33,105 bases of DNA from Occallatibacter sp. (lineage in GTDB: Bacteria; Acidobacteriota; Terriglobia; Terriglobales; Acidobacteriaceae): NCBI GenBank assembly GCA_031296215.1, contig JARLGE010000230.1:1-33105 (forward strand). The letters are read 5' to 3'. Made by a program: the position numbers and the translations under genes. Positions 18,500 through 26,489 of the stretch are shown piece after piece (position 1 is the stretch's first letter; every line of letters begins with the position of its first letter). The notes under the pieces are model-generated. The model was not told the DNA's origin. It made no database searches and worked only from the letters and a program-made list of their open reading frames with translations.

Positions 18500-19158
18500 A
18501 TAAAATCAATACCATACAAACCGACCCGCTGGTTTTAGCCCAAGTGCTTCGGTGCTGGTAGGCGCGTGAACCTGGTGTTTCCTACGCAACCAAGGATGCA
18601 ACGCCGTCTGCAGAACATCTGCAGGCAGAAGGGGCCTCGCTCGTTGAGTTGGCGTTCCGTGTGGAAATTGATGGCTCTGTCAAACGCAAAGCGACCGGAC
18701 CTCAATTGGGCAGGTATACCTCATGCCATTCGGCACAGTTTTCCTGGGGAGCAAGAGCACGAAATCGTATTCGAAAGTGGACGAATTCAGGGAGGCAGGT
18801 CATTTCGCCGGGAACTAGATGCCTGACGATCTGCAAAATATCCGGTGTCGGAAGCGATGAACCGGTCATACGTTCCGGCACCAGAACCGAACATGCTACC
18901 CTTCTGCATGATTCAACAGCAGATCGGTATTCAATCGGGGGACAGGCGCACCTTCGCCATTCGCTTGGGAGACACCTTGCTCCCCTGCGGTTGAGGGCTT
19001 TGTCTCGGATAGAGATGCTCCCAGGACGACCTTCATGCGCTCTTTGCGACCCAATCAAAGCCCGCGAATGCGCCCCATCGTTGGATTCAGCGCGCACCGA
19101 TATTGCCAGGAGCGTGAACGCGGGCACGCGTCGCAGCCAGATTCACGGTCAAGCGGCT
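18500..19158. other. Gene-poor stretch after tRNA-Pro
   Basis: About 660 bp. Open frames exist on both strands (up to about 175 codons), but none has a recognisable motif, a convincing ribosome binding site or protein-like composition. The plus-strand frames are rich in Arg, Ser, Cys and His, which suggests chance frames. I see no second copy of the tRNA 3' end in the window. It may be decayed or integrated DNA. Confidence 0.5.
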
Positions 19159-19503
19159 CTAGCCGGGAAACAGTGAAAGCGCCTTGCTGATGACCGAGAT
19201 AACGGTCGCGGCCGTGCTTATATTCTTCGTGATGGTCGATATTTGCGACTGGATGGTCTGGAGCGAGGCATTGACAGCGGCGATCTTGGGCTGAAGCTGG
19301 ATAAACACGCTCGTATTGCTGGCTAGATCCTGCTCGTCAAGAGCGGTAATGATCTCGCCGATGGCCTCATGGGCTCCATAGACCAGATCTTTGCTGTTGA
19401 TGTCGGAAGCTTCCCAGTAGGCTCTTCCCAGTGCGTCATAGACGGCCTGGTAGGTCGCGGCGGCATCGGGAATCTGCAAGATGGGCGATGGAGTGGTGCT
19501 CAT
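19159..19503 (-). CDS. Small all-helical protein, unknown function
   Basis: 114 aa; I do not recognise a family. There is no signal peptide. The first half (ATYQAVYDALGRAYWEAS) looks like an amphipathic helix. The second half has heptad-like spacing (IQLQPKIAAVNASLQTI) and a mildly hydrophobic C-terminus (ISTAATVISVISKALSLF) that could insert in or lie on a membrane. GGAGAAAG lies about 3 nt before the ATG at 19503, which supports expression. It starts 57 bp after the stop of the helical lipoprotein gene, so the two likely form one leftward operon. It could be a partner of that lipoprotein; a role in membrane damage or protection is possible but unsupported. Confidence 0.72.
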   Translation of the reverse strand: MSTTPSPILQIPDAAATYQAVYDALGRAYWEASDINSKDLVYGAHEAIGEIITALDEQDLASNTSVFIQLQPKIAAVNASLQTIQSQISTITKNISTAATVISVISKALSLFPG

Positions 19504-19560
19504 GCGCTTTCTCCAGTCATCGATCAGTTTGAAAGTCTGTTCAGGGCGCTCGGGCGCTCA

Positions 19561-20547
19561 TCAAAATACGTTGGGCAGCGATTTGTAATAGACATTGAGA
19601 TCGTGGCCGGCTGCCGCAAGCCCCGCAATTTTCTGGGAGATAGACTCCGGATTGTTCCCTTGGACTGCTGCGGCCAGCGCTTGGTGGGTCATGGCAAGTG
19701 TGTGCAGAGCGGTTTGCAGCCTGGCGAGCAGGTCGTCATTGGCCTTCTGCTGGTCGGCGAGTTCGACGAGGGCGCGAATTTCCAGCCTGTGCTCATAGGG
19801 ACTGACGGCCGTACCCTCATGGCGGATGGACTGGTCCAGTTGCATGATCTGCGTCTGATAGTCGACATCGGCCTGGCGGCGAAGGATCACGATATCGCTA
19901 TTCAGCAGCTCGCAGAGGGCCTGGACGTGCGGATTCATGTCCTGTGTGACCTTGGGAAGCGAGCTCTTGACTTTTCGTGAGATCAGGTACTCGGCCAAGG
20001 CAAGGACCGCCGTGCTCACTTGATTGGACTGGGCGGTAGTCATCACCGGGACATTGGGTATTGCGGTAGTGAGATCGGTGGCGACCGTCTGGTTAAGCCC
20101 CTGGAGGTTGGTGCCGACCCCCTCGGCGGCATTTTCGAGATCGGGGGAGGGCTTGCCGGAAGTTAGGTCGACAAGGGTGTCGGCATAGGCCTTCAGGCCG
20201 TCCAGCACCTTGATCCGCGCATCGAGCTGAGCAGGCGTGAGCAGCGGCGACAGGTCTTTGTAGGGGCTCCATGTGGGGTCCTTGTCGTAGGCATACACGC
20301 TTGCGGCCGCCTGCTCCTGGAGACGTAGCCGCATGGCGGCGCGATAAGCATCCTCCGAGCCATCGATGACTGTGGCGGTGGCCGCGGAAAAAGCTGTGGC
20401 ATGTTTTGCCAGTGGAGATAAGCACCCGGTGGCCAGTATGCTGAAACCCAGAGCGGCGACCATCGCCAATGCGGAGGGATACGGCCGGGGCCTCCGCCTT
20501 GCAAAGCCCGGCGCGCAAACGAGAAGTGGGGATCGCTTCCATTGCAT
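19561..20547 (-). CDS. Helical lipoprotein, unknown function
   Basis: 328 aa from the ATG at 20547; a TTG two codons upstream is also possible. A signal peptide with a long basic n-region (ARRRPRP) leads into AMVAALGFSILATGC. LATGC is a good lipobox with the modified Cys at residue 42. The mature part is almost wholly alpha-helical and Ala/Gln/Leu-rich, with likely coiled-coil segments (EHRLEIRALVELADQQKAND, LARLQTALHTLAMTHQALAA). I recognise no enzyme motif. It should be anchored in an envelope membrane. It is the first gene of a leftward pair with the 114-aa protein and is divergent from the DUF2235 hydrolase, with 137 bp between the starts, so shared control of all three is plausible. Confidence 0.8.
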   Translation of the reverse strand: MQWKRSPLLVCAPGFARRRPRPYPSALAMVAALGFSILATGCLSPLAKHATAFSAATATVIDGSEDAYRAAMRLRLQEQAAASVYAYDKDPTWSPYKDLSPLLTPAQLDARIKVLDGLKAYADTLVDLTSGKPSPDLENAAEGVGTNLQGLNQTVATDLTTAIPNVPVMTTAQSNQVSTAVLALAEYLISRKVKSSLPKVTQDMNPHVQALCELLNSDIVILRRQADVDYQTQIMQLDQSIRHEGTAVSPYEHRLEIRALVELADQQKANDDLLARLQTALHTLAMTHQALAAAVQGNNPESISQKIAGLAAAGHDLNVYYKSLPNVF

Positions 20548-20684
20548 GACCAAATGGAATACTTTGCGGTGCCGGTTGTCAATCTAAAAGCTTCGCGTCC
20601 AACGTGATTTTTGATGCCGCAAGGCCGAAAGCTTTCCGTGATAGGATGCTGACGGAAAACAGTTCAAGGCGAGGGAGGGTCTGA

Positions 20685-21722
20685 ATGTCAAAGCGAATTG
20701 TGTATTGTGCGGATGGGACGTGGCAAGCCCCGGTGAACAATACCAACGTTTACCGGTTCTATAAATCGCTGACTGTGGCATCGGATCAGGTGACGTTTTA
20801 CGACGACGGCGTGGGCGCGGATGCCACCGGTCTGAGCCGCGTGCTCCAGGGCGCCTTCGGCCAAGGGCTGCTTCAGAAGATCCAGGACGGCTACACGAAG
20901 ATCGCGCATGTGTATGAACCAGGCGACGAAGTATTCCTTCTCGGGTTCAGCCGCGGAGCGTATACAGCGCGAAGCCTGGCGGGAATGATCGCGAATTGTG
21001 GGCTGCCGACGGGTGCATTCAGCGACGACTGCGTGGCGCAGGCGTTTGCGGCCTACCGCGATCCCGTGAACCGCGCGTCGATTCTTGCCGGGCTCACAGC
21101 GTGCGGGCTTGGGCCGGTGACGATTCAAATGGTTGGAGTGTGGGACACGGTGGGGTCGCTTGGCATCCCGGCGATCTTCGGCGGAGTGGATGAGAAGACC
21201 TTTGGGTTTCTCGATACAGGTCTGCATCCGGACATCAAGTTTGCCTATCATTGCCTGGCGCTGGATGAAAAGCGGGCGCAGTTTCCGGCTACGCTGTGGA
21301 CCTCGACTCCGGCGCCCGGCCAGACGCTGGAGCAAGTGTGGTTCTCCGGATGCCATGGCGATGTGGGCGGCGGAACTGCGCAGGCGGGAGGAGTGGATGC
21401 CGGAACCCGGCTTTGCGATATCACGATGGGATGGATGGTGTCCAAGGCGCTGGCGCTCGGATTGACCATGGACGCCGCGAGTGTCGCACAGTTCGGAACG
21501 CTTCCAGCCGAGTACGCTCTCGATAACATTCGGGAGTCATGGACTCCTGCAGACGGACCGCAGCATTTGCGCCCGGTTGCTCCCGATGCCGAGGTCTCGA
21601 ACAGCGTTGCTGTGCGCCTGAAGTACGCGCTCACCTATGTTCCCGGATCTCTAGCCGTGAACAATGGCGCGCTTGCGGACGGTTATTCTGTTGTCACGAT
21701 AGTCGACGAGAACGCATTCTAA
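20685..21722 (+). CDS. DUF2235 alpha/beta hydrolase (Tle1-like lipase/phospholipase)
   Basis: 345 aa. DUF2235 proteins are alpha/beta hydrolases that include the Tle1 phospholipase effectors of type VI secretion. The N-terminus KRIVYCADGTW and the TNVYRFYKSL segment are family-typical. The catalytic triad is readable: S89 in GFSRGAYTAR, D154 in GVWDTVGSLG and H224 in CHGDVGGG. There is no signal peptide or membrane segment, and no VgrG, PAAR or Hcp gene nearby, so I do not call it a secreted effector. GAGGGAGGG lies about 4 nt before the ATG. The stop codon is part of the CTAA target duplication of the mobile element that follows; the reading frame is intact. It is divergent from the helical lipoprotein pair. 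Confidence 0.9.
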   Translation: MSKRIVYCADGTWQAPVNNTNVYRFYKSLTVASDQVTFYDDGVGADATGLSRVLQGAFGQGLLQKIQDGYTKIAHVYEPGDEVFLLGFSRGAYTARSLAGMIANCGLPTGAFSDDCVAQAFAAYRDPVNRASILAGLTACGLGPVTIQMVGVWDTVGSLGIPAIFGGVDEKTFGFLDTGLHPDIKFAYHCLALDEKRAQFPATLWTSTPAPGQTLEQVWFSGCHGDVGGGTAQAGGVDAGTRLCDITMGWMVSKALALGLTMDAASVAQFGTLPAEYALDNIRESWTPADGPQHLRPVAPDAEVSNSVAVRLKYALTYVPGSLAVNNGALADGYSVVTIVDENAF

Positions 21723-21864
21723 GGAACCTCTGAATAAGTCGAGGTTTTGAATGGACACGACCGGGGTACCCTCTGGGTCGCGTGCCGTAAGTGCCGCAAA
21801 ATCAGCCGGAATTTAACCCCTGCGGGATGTCCTCCTCGAAAAAGCGGACTTGTTCAGAGGTTCC
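21723..21864. mobile_element. MITE-like element with 18-bp TIRs and CTAA target duplication
   Basis: 142 bp. The left end (21723-21740, GGAACCTCTGAATAAGTC) and right end (21847-21864, GACTTGTTCAGAGGTTCC) are inverted repeats with one mismatch in 18. CTAA flanks both sides (21719-21722 and 21865-21868), as expected for a 4-bp target duplication. CTAA fits the YTAR target known for IS5-group transposases, so a non-autonomous relative of that group is likely (inference). The interior carries no transposase. The left copy of CTAA contains the TAA stop of the hydrolase gene. Removing the element and one CTAA still leaves that stop, so the insertion was neutral for the protein. Confidence 0.85.
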
Positions 21865-21974
21865 CTAAATGATTGGTCCCGCCCGTCAGGCCCGATGAGC
21901 ACAATGGAAGCGGATGACCCTCTCCCCTCCTCCGGAGTCTCCGCCCCCAAGTCAGATACTTCGTAGGAGAGCAC

Positions 21975-22913
21975 ATGAATAGGACTCACATTCCGGGGCT
22001 CGTTGACATTGTCACTTCAGAGGATGCAACTGAAATCGAGGCGTTCGCTCAAGACCCCAACATCGACCGCGCCTTCGCCGATCGTTCCATCCTGACGAAT
22101 GGACAGATCCTCCAGCGCGTGCTGGGAATTCTGCAAATCGACGGGAAGCCGCTTCCAACCGTTGCGCCGAGGTCCGCTCCCGGCCGCGCCGAAGCGCAGG
22201 ATGCGCTTTGGAATCGCCTGAATGCCCTGGCTCCCGCTTATTCGACGGGCCCGGATGAACTTGAGAGTCTTGCGGCCTTCGTCCGCGGTTCTGGAGCGGA
22301 TGATTCCTGCGGCATTCTTGTGCAGCAGGTTGTGGGTCGCCTGTTTGCTCCGGAGTTCCAGGCGACGGAGGCTAGCTGGAATGCTGCTTTGCTGCTCGAT
22401 AAAGCGGTGCACACTCTGAACCCCGCTCTCAGCGCTTGGCTCGACCTGACAGATCAGATCGATCCGGCAAAACAATTGCTCTCCAACATGGTTGGGGGCG
22501 ACCTGGCCGCCGTACACGCGATTGGCTTTGCGCTCCACAACATCGTGAGTGGCGTGAATCTCATGCGGCAGATCTACGGCGATTCAGCAAGCCGAACAGC
22601 GCTTTCCCCCGAAACGGCCGGCACCAAATGTCTCTTCGCTCCTGTCAACATTCTCAGGCAGCCAACGGCGCCGGTTGATTCAGTGAGTGGCGTCCTTGAG
22701 ACGGGGACCCTGTTGATTCTTGGTCTCCAGGCTGCGAATGACAATGCCCCCGGCGCGAATCTGGCATTTCTGCGAGGAACCTGGAGCCAGTGCCCGGCAG
22801 AGCAGTGGGTTCCAGCTTTACTCCAGGGCATTTGGCGGCGGGCGTGCAACCCGCAAACGCAAAACCAAAGCATCGCGAGTCCAAATGACGATGCGAGTGG
22901 AGCCGCCGGTTAA
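21975..22913 (+). CDS. Unrecognised 312-aa protein upstream of the haem peroxidase gene
   Basis: I do not recognise the family. AGGAG lies about 6 nt before the ATG at 21975. The N-terminus (RTHIPGLVDIVTSEDATEIE, then AFAQDPNIDRAFADRS and LQIDGKPLPTVAPR) has a well-ordered, conserved look. The middle is helical (ASWNAALLLDKAVHTLNPAL, DLAAVHAIGFALHNIVSG) and the end holds TWSQCPAEQWVPALLQGIW. There is no signal peptide, no clear transmembrane segment, and no P450-type haem Cys motif, although the opening residues faintly recall P450-associated proteins. It reads in the same direction as the peroxidase, FAD oxidase and patatin genes. A 590-bp gap with its own promoter-like site separates it from the peroxidase, so it may be a separate unit. 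Confidence 0.75.
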   Translation: MNRTHIPGLVDIVTSEDATEIEAFAQDPNIDRAFADRSILTNGQILQRVLGILQIDGKPLPTVAPRSAPGRAEAQDALWNRLNALAPAYSTGPDELESLAAFVRGSGADDSCGILVQQVVGRLFAPEFQATEASWNAALLLDKAVHTLNPALSAWLDLTDQIDPAKQLLSNMVGGDLAAVHAIGFALHNIVSGVNLMRQIYGDSASRTALSPETAGTKCLFAPVNILRQPTAPVDSVSGVLETGTLLILGLQAANDNAPGANLAFLRGTWSQCPAEQWVPALLQGIWRRACNPQTQNQSIASPNDDASGAAG

Positions 22914-23011
22914 GCCTCCGGCGCTGTTCCGGCGGCGGAAACAGGGCCACGGACGAGCAGGCAAGTGACGTCGCAACTCCTTGCAATCCATAAGATCTTC
23001 ATAAAAAACTC

Positions 23012-23040
23012 TTGACATTTCCCCTTCTGCTTGTCAGATT
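23012..23040 (+). promoter_or_regulatory. Possible promoter in the gap upstream of the haem peroxidase
   Basis: A perfect TTGACA (23012-23017) is followed after 17 bp by CAGATT (23035-23040), a weak -10. A run of A (ATAAAAAACT) precedes the -35, like an UP element. Transcription would begin near 23047. Confidence 0.4.
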
Positions 23041-23046
23041 CGTTAG

Positions 23047-23110
23047 CAGCAGATTCAAAAGAGACTGAACACTCGGGCCTTCCCCATGGTTTCATGCTGG
23101 CCCGTTTTTC
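23047..23110 (+). ncRNA. Candidate short transcript (small RNA or attenuated leader)
   Basis: The region between the promoter-like site and the terminator would give an RNA of about 63 nt. It contains no open frame with a ribosome site that I would support. Gap context: 22914-23503 holds no gene, only this unit. The RNA could be a small RNA or the prematurely ended leader of the peroxidase gene. Both remain inference. Confidence 0.3.
23074..23109 (+). terminator. Intrinsic terminator about 400 bp upstream of the haem peroxidase
   Basis: CGGGCC (23074-23079) pairs with GGCCCG (23099-23104), and TTTTT follows directly (23105-23109). A small inner CATG/CATG pairing is possible. The left arm can also pair with a site further right: 23075-23079 with 23127-23131, and CCATGG at 23084-23089 with 23118-23123. 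That fold would exclude the terminator. Confidence 0.6.
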
Positions 23111-23503
23111 GGTTTTCCCATGGCAGGGCCCAAATCAATCGTAGGGTTACGATTCGGCATCCTTGTGTCGGATGAATGCACGGCTGGATAGGTACTCATC
23201 CTGTCGTGTGCCTTTTGCTGTCATTCCGAATTGCATGTTCCTGCACGAGTTCCTGACTTTGGCCGCGATGCAATGGTTGAGCTTCTTATGGAAGAGAATC
23301 TGCAGGAGATGCGTTGCCGGGGAAATACCGATTCATCGCTTGTGAGTTGTAACTCCCAGTTAACTTGTAAGTCCGGAAGTCAACATGAATCCAATATGCT
23401 CACAATTTGAATTGCGGCATTCGCTGAGAACGATATTGATCCTCTTTTGCGTTTTGCGGAGCGACGGTATTGTGAGACTGCCGGCAGGACAATCGGAGGA
23501 GTT

Positions 23504-26371
23504 ATGAGGCTTCCCTCTTTGGTATCTTTCATTTTGGCCGCGGTCTGCCTGCTCCCCGCTGAGACCGTTCCTCCTCCAGCTCAGGGATCGTCTTCCACCG
23601 ACTCCGGCAAGGCGGAAGAGGCAAAGGCGCTTCTTGCTTGCGGTCGGATGGTCATTGACCAGCTTGGAGCCCTCAAGATTCCGAGCGCGCGCGGACTGCG
23701 GTTCCAGGGCAAGGTCTCGCAAGCGACCGCACTCTGCCGGGGGGGCGATCAGACCCTACAGTTCCGCGCGACGCCGTGGGTGGATTGGACAAACTACTGG
23801 GGCACGGGCGACATGTCTTCGCTGCCTACAGGCTTCATCTCGGCGAAGCTTCCTGCACAACGCGGTGTTACCGGAGCTTTGCTCGATCTCGAACTGCAAC
23901 GGGTCGAACTTATCAAGTTCAATCTCTTTGAAAACTCCGGCACCTTTGCCGATTTCGTGCAAGGCCGGAATGGAGTGAGCGGAAGCGCGCTCAAGGTCTG
24001 GCCGCAGATGAGGCTACAGCCTGCAAACCCGTCGTTCAAGGATGTGGGCGGCGACGGGACGCAGGTTTGCAAGGGCGATCTTATCCGCTGGCGCACAGTT
24101 ACAGGCATTTGCAACGATATCCTGAATCCGGCCATGGGCTCTTCAGGCATGTTGTTTGGCCGCAACGTAGAGTTCGAAACTTCATTTCCCGACCTTGGAC
24201 TGAATGAACTGACCCGCAATCGCCACGGGAATCGGCTATCGCTCCTGGAGCCCGATCCGCAAGTGATCAGCCGCCGCCTCTTCACCCGCGTCCAATCGAG
24301 TCCCGACAAATGCATGGAAGGATACGGCTTGCCGGGCTACTCCAAGGATGCTAACTGCGATTACGCGAAGGCGCCCTTCTTCAACGTGCTCGCGGCCTAT
24401 TGGATCCAGTTCATGACCCACGACTGGTTCTCGCACCTCGAAGAAGGGCACAATCAACCTGAATACATGAAGGTGGGCTGCGCGACAAAGTTGGTGGATA
24501 ACGTCGAGGTGCCGCTCGCCCCTGAGGACATTGAAAAGCTGGGATGCCGGCCCGACGATCGGATCGACCAGGGGTATATTGCCGAGGGGTCCGCGCCGAG
24601 CACATTTACTTCAGGCGGGCACACCTACCTTGATCGCGCACCCAAGGTTATGGCGAACACCAACACCGCCTGGTGGGATGCCTCGCAACTTTACGGCTTT
24701 GACGATACGTCCCGGCAGCGCGTAAAGCGCGATCCGGCCGATCCGGCAAAGCTGCTCTTGGTTGCGGTCGATGGACAGACGGGCCCCGGATATCTGCCGG
24801 TATTCGCACCGAACGACCCTATCAATCCGGAATGGGCTGGACAAGAAGCCGCCGGTTTTCCAGACAATTGGACAGTTGGCTTGAGTTTTCTCCATAACCT
24901 CTTTGCCCGCGAGCACAATTCCTTTGTCGCTGAGTTTCGCCGTCTCGCCGCGCAAACGCCCGACGCGGACAGCGGCCTCCGCGATCCGGCCCGGCGCAGG
25001 CAGGTGATTCGGTATAGGGATGTAACTCCCGACGAGCTGTTTGAAATTGCCCGGTTGGTTGTTGCAGCGGAAATAGCAAAGATCCACACCACCGAATGGA
25101 CGCCGCAACTGCTCTATAACGAGCCGCTCTACCTGGGAATGAACGGCAACTGGAGCGGCCTCCTCGGCGATCAGGGTGGCTTGCTGTCGAAAGCTCTCAG
25201 CGACGTAGTGGTGAACAACTTTGGCAAGTCAAAGGATGCTGCAAAGGCGACCGAGTGGTATTCCGTCTTCGCGTCCGGGCCAGGCATCTTCGGCCTTGGC
25301 AGCAAGGTGCATGGTTACGACATCGCGAACCCGAAATATACCAACGGCGGCGTCAATCATTTCGGCTCGCCGTTCAACTTCCCTGAAGAATTTGTCTCCG
25401 TGTACCGTCTGCATCCCCTTGTTCCCGATTTGCTGGAGTATCGCGATCTGAAAGCTGATCCGAACAAGATTACCGAACGCATCCCGGTGGTCGCCACGTT
25501 TCAAGGCAAAGCCACCGACTTCACACACTCCATGGGGCTGGCAAACTGGGGACTGACACTGGGCCGGCAGAGACTGGGACTACTCACGCTCCACAACTCA
25601 CCGCTCTTTCTTCAAAATCTGAAGATGGGCAGGCTGGACAGCAAGACGCAGCAGATCGATGTGGTGGCGCTCGACATCATTCGCGACCGGGAACACGGCG
25701 TGCCGCGCTTCAATGAATTTCGACGGCAATACGGGTTACGCCAACTCACCAGCTTCGATGATTTCATGGATCCCGGCGCCGCTCCTGGCTCGCCGGAAAG
25801 GGCACAGCAGTTGGCAACCGTGCAGACTTTGCGCGAAGTCTATGGCCAGCACGTCTGCGATGCATCGAAGATCGTTACCGACGCGCAGGTCAATGAGGAC
25901 GGATCGCCGATCAACGACTGCCTTGGCCACGCGAATGGAACCCTCGTCGACAATATTGAAGATGTCGACACCGCCGTGGGTTACCTGGCGGAGTACCGGC
26001 GCCCACATGGGTTCGCGATCTCGGAAACGCAGTTCGTAGTCTTCATTCTCAATGCATCGCGCAGGCTATTCAGCGACCGGTTTTTTACTTCGAGCTTCCG
26101 CCCTGAGTTTTATTCAACGCTCGGTATCGACTGGGTCAACAATAACGGTCCCGGTCCGGCCGTGATGGAACAGGGAGCCCCAAATGGTCATGTTCAGCCG
26201 GTATTGCCAATGAAACGCATGCTGATGCGCAACATCCCCGAGCTGGATCGGGAGCTACAGAGCGTGGTGAACGCGTTCGACCCGTGGGCCAGAGATCGAG
26301 GCAACTACTACAGCCTGGAATGGAAGCCGCGTCCGGGAGCGGAGTCCGATGATTCATTCGCGAATCGATAG
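23504..26371 (+). CDS. Exported animal-type haem peroxidase with a dioxygenase-like Tyr/His pair
   Basis: 955 aa from the ATG at 23504 (GGAGGA 3 nt upstream). An in-frame start at 23447 would put 19 residues before a clean Sec signal (LPSLVSFILAAVCLLPAE), so I reject it. The peroxidase domain spans about 190-920. The distal haem His is H306 in AAYWIQFMTHDWFSHLEEG. LHNLFAREHNSFVAEFRRLA is the conserved helix of the superfamily. The proximal His is H637 in FVSVYRLHPLVPD, preceded by Y634. In cyclooxygenases and plant alpha-dioxygenases, Tyr-x-x-His at this place supplies the radical Tyr and the haem ligand, so fatty-acid dioxygenation is plausible. NTNTAWWDASQLYG is also family-typical. It carries about 170 extra N-terminal residues compared with a bare domain. 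It heads a rightward run with the FAD oxidase. Confidence 0.9.
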   Translation: MRLPSLVSFILAAVCLLPAETVPPPAQGSSSTDSGKAEEAKALLACGRMVIDQLGALKIPSARGLRFQGKVSQATALCRGGDQTLQFRATPWVDWTNYWGTGDMSSLPTGFISAKLPAQRGVTGALLDLELQRVELIKFNLFENSGTFADFVQGRNGVSGSALKVWPQMRLQPANPSFKDVGGDGTQVCKGDLIRWRTVTGICNDILNPAMGSSGMLFGRNVEFETSFPDLGLNELTRNRHGNRLSLLEPDPQVISRRLFTRVQSSPDKCMEGYGLPGYSKDANCDYAKAPFFNVLAAYWIQFMTHDWFSHLEEGHNQPEYMKVGCATKLVDNVEVPLAPEDIEKLGCRPDDRIDQGYIAEGSAPSTFTSGGHTYLDRAPKVMANTNTAWWDASQLYGFDDTSRQRVKRDPADPAKLLLVAVDGQTGPGYLPVFAPNDPINPEWAGQEAAGFPDNWTVGLSFLHNLFAREHNSFVAEFRRLAAQTPDADSGLRDPARRRQVIRYRDVTPDELFEIARLVVAAEIAKIHTTEWTPQLLYNEPLYLGMNGNWSGLLGDQGGLLSKALSDVVVNNFGKSKDAAKATEWYSVFASGPGIFGLGSKVHGYDIANPKYTNGGVNHFGSPFNFPEEFVSVYRLHPLVPDLLEYRDLKADPNKITERIPVVATFQGKATDFTHSMGLANWGLTLGRQRLGLLTLHNSPLFLQNLKMGRLDSKTQQIDVVALDIIRDREHGVPRFNEFRRQYGLRQLTSFDDFMDPGAAPGSPERAQQLATVQTLREVYGQHVCDASKIVTDAQVNEDGSPINDCLGHANGTLVDNIEDVDTAVGYLAEYRRPHGFAISETQFVVFILNASRRLFSDRFFTSSFRPEFYSTLGIDWVNNNGPGPAVMEQGAPNGHVQPVLPMKRMLMRNIPELDRELQSVVNAFDPWARDRGNYYSLEWKPRPGAESDDSFANR

Positions 26372-26489
26372 TTGGCGAGGCGGCCGTGCGAGAGAGCTTC
26401 AATCGGCTTTCAGGTTGTTGCGGACGCTTCGATGACATGCGGCAGTAAGGGCAGGCTTTCAAACGAGCCGAATTCTGTGTGGAGGAAAG

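Noticed and set aside
18649-19176. 175-codon plus-strand frame after tRNA-Pro
   Set aside because: No ribosome site, scattered Cys/His/Arg composition, no motif, and it overlaps the 3' end of the better supported 114-aa gene on the other strand.
20685-21722. Type VI secretion effector call for the DUF2235 protein
   Set aside because: The fold and triad match Tle1-like lipases, but no VgrG, PAAR, Hcp or adaptor gene is in the window, so export by that system is unsupported.
23163-23345. 60-codon frame in the gap before the haem peroxidase
   Set aside because: No ribosome site or recognisable sequence, and it lies downstream of a probable terminator.
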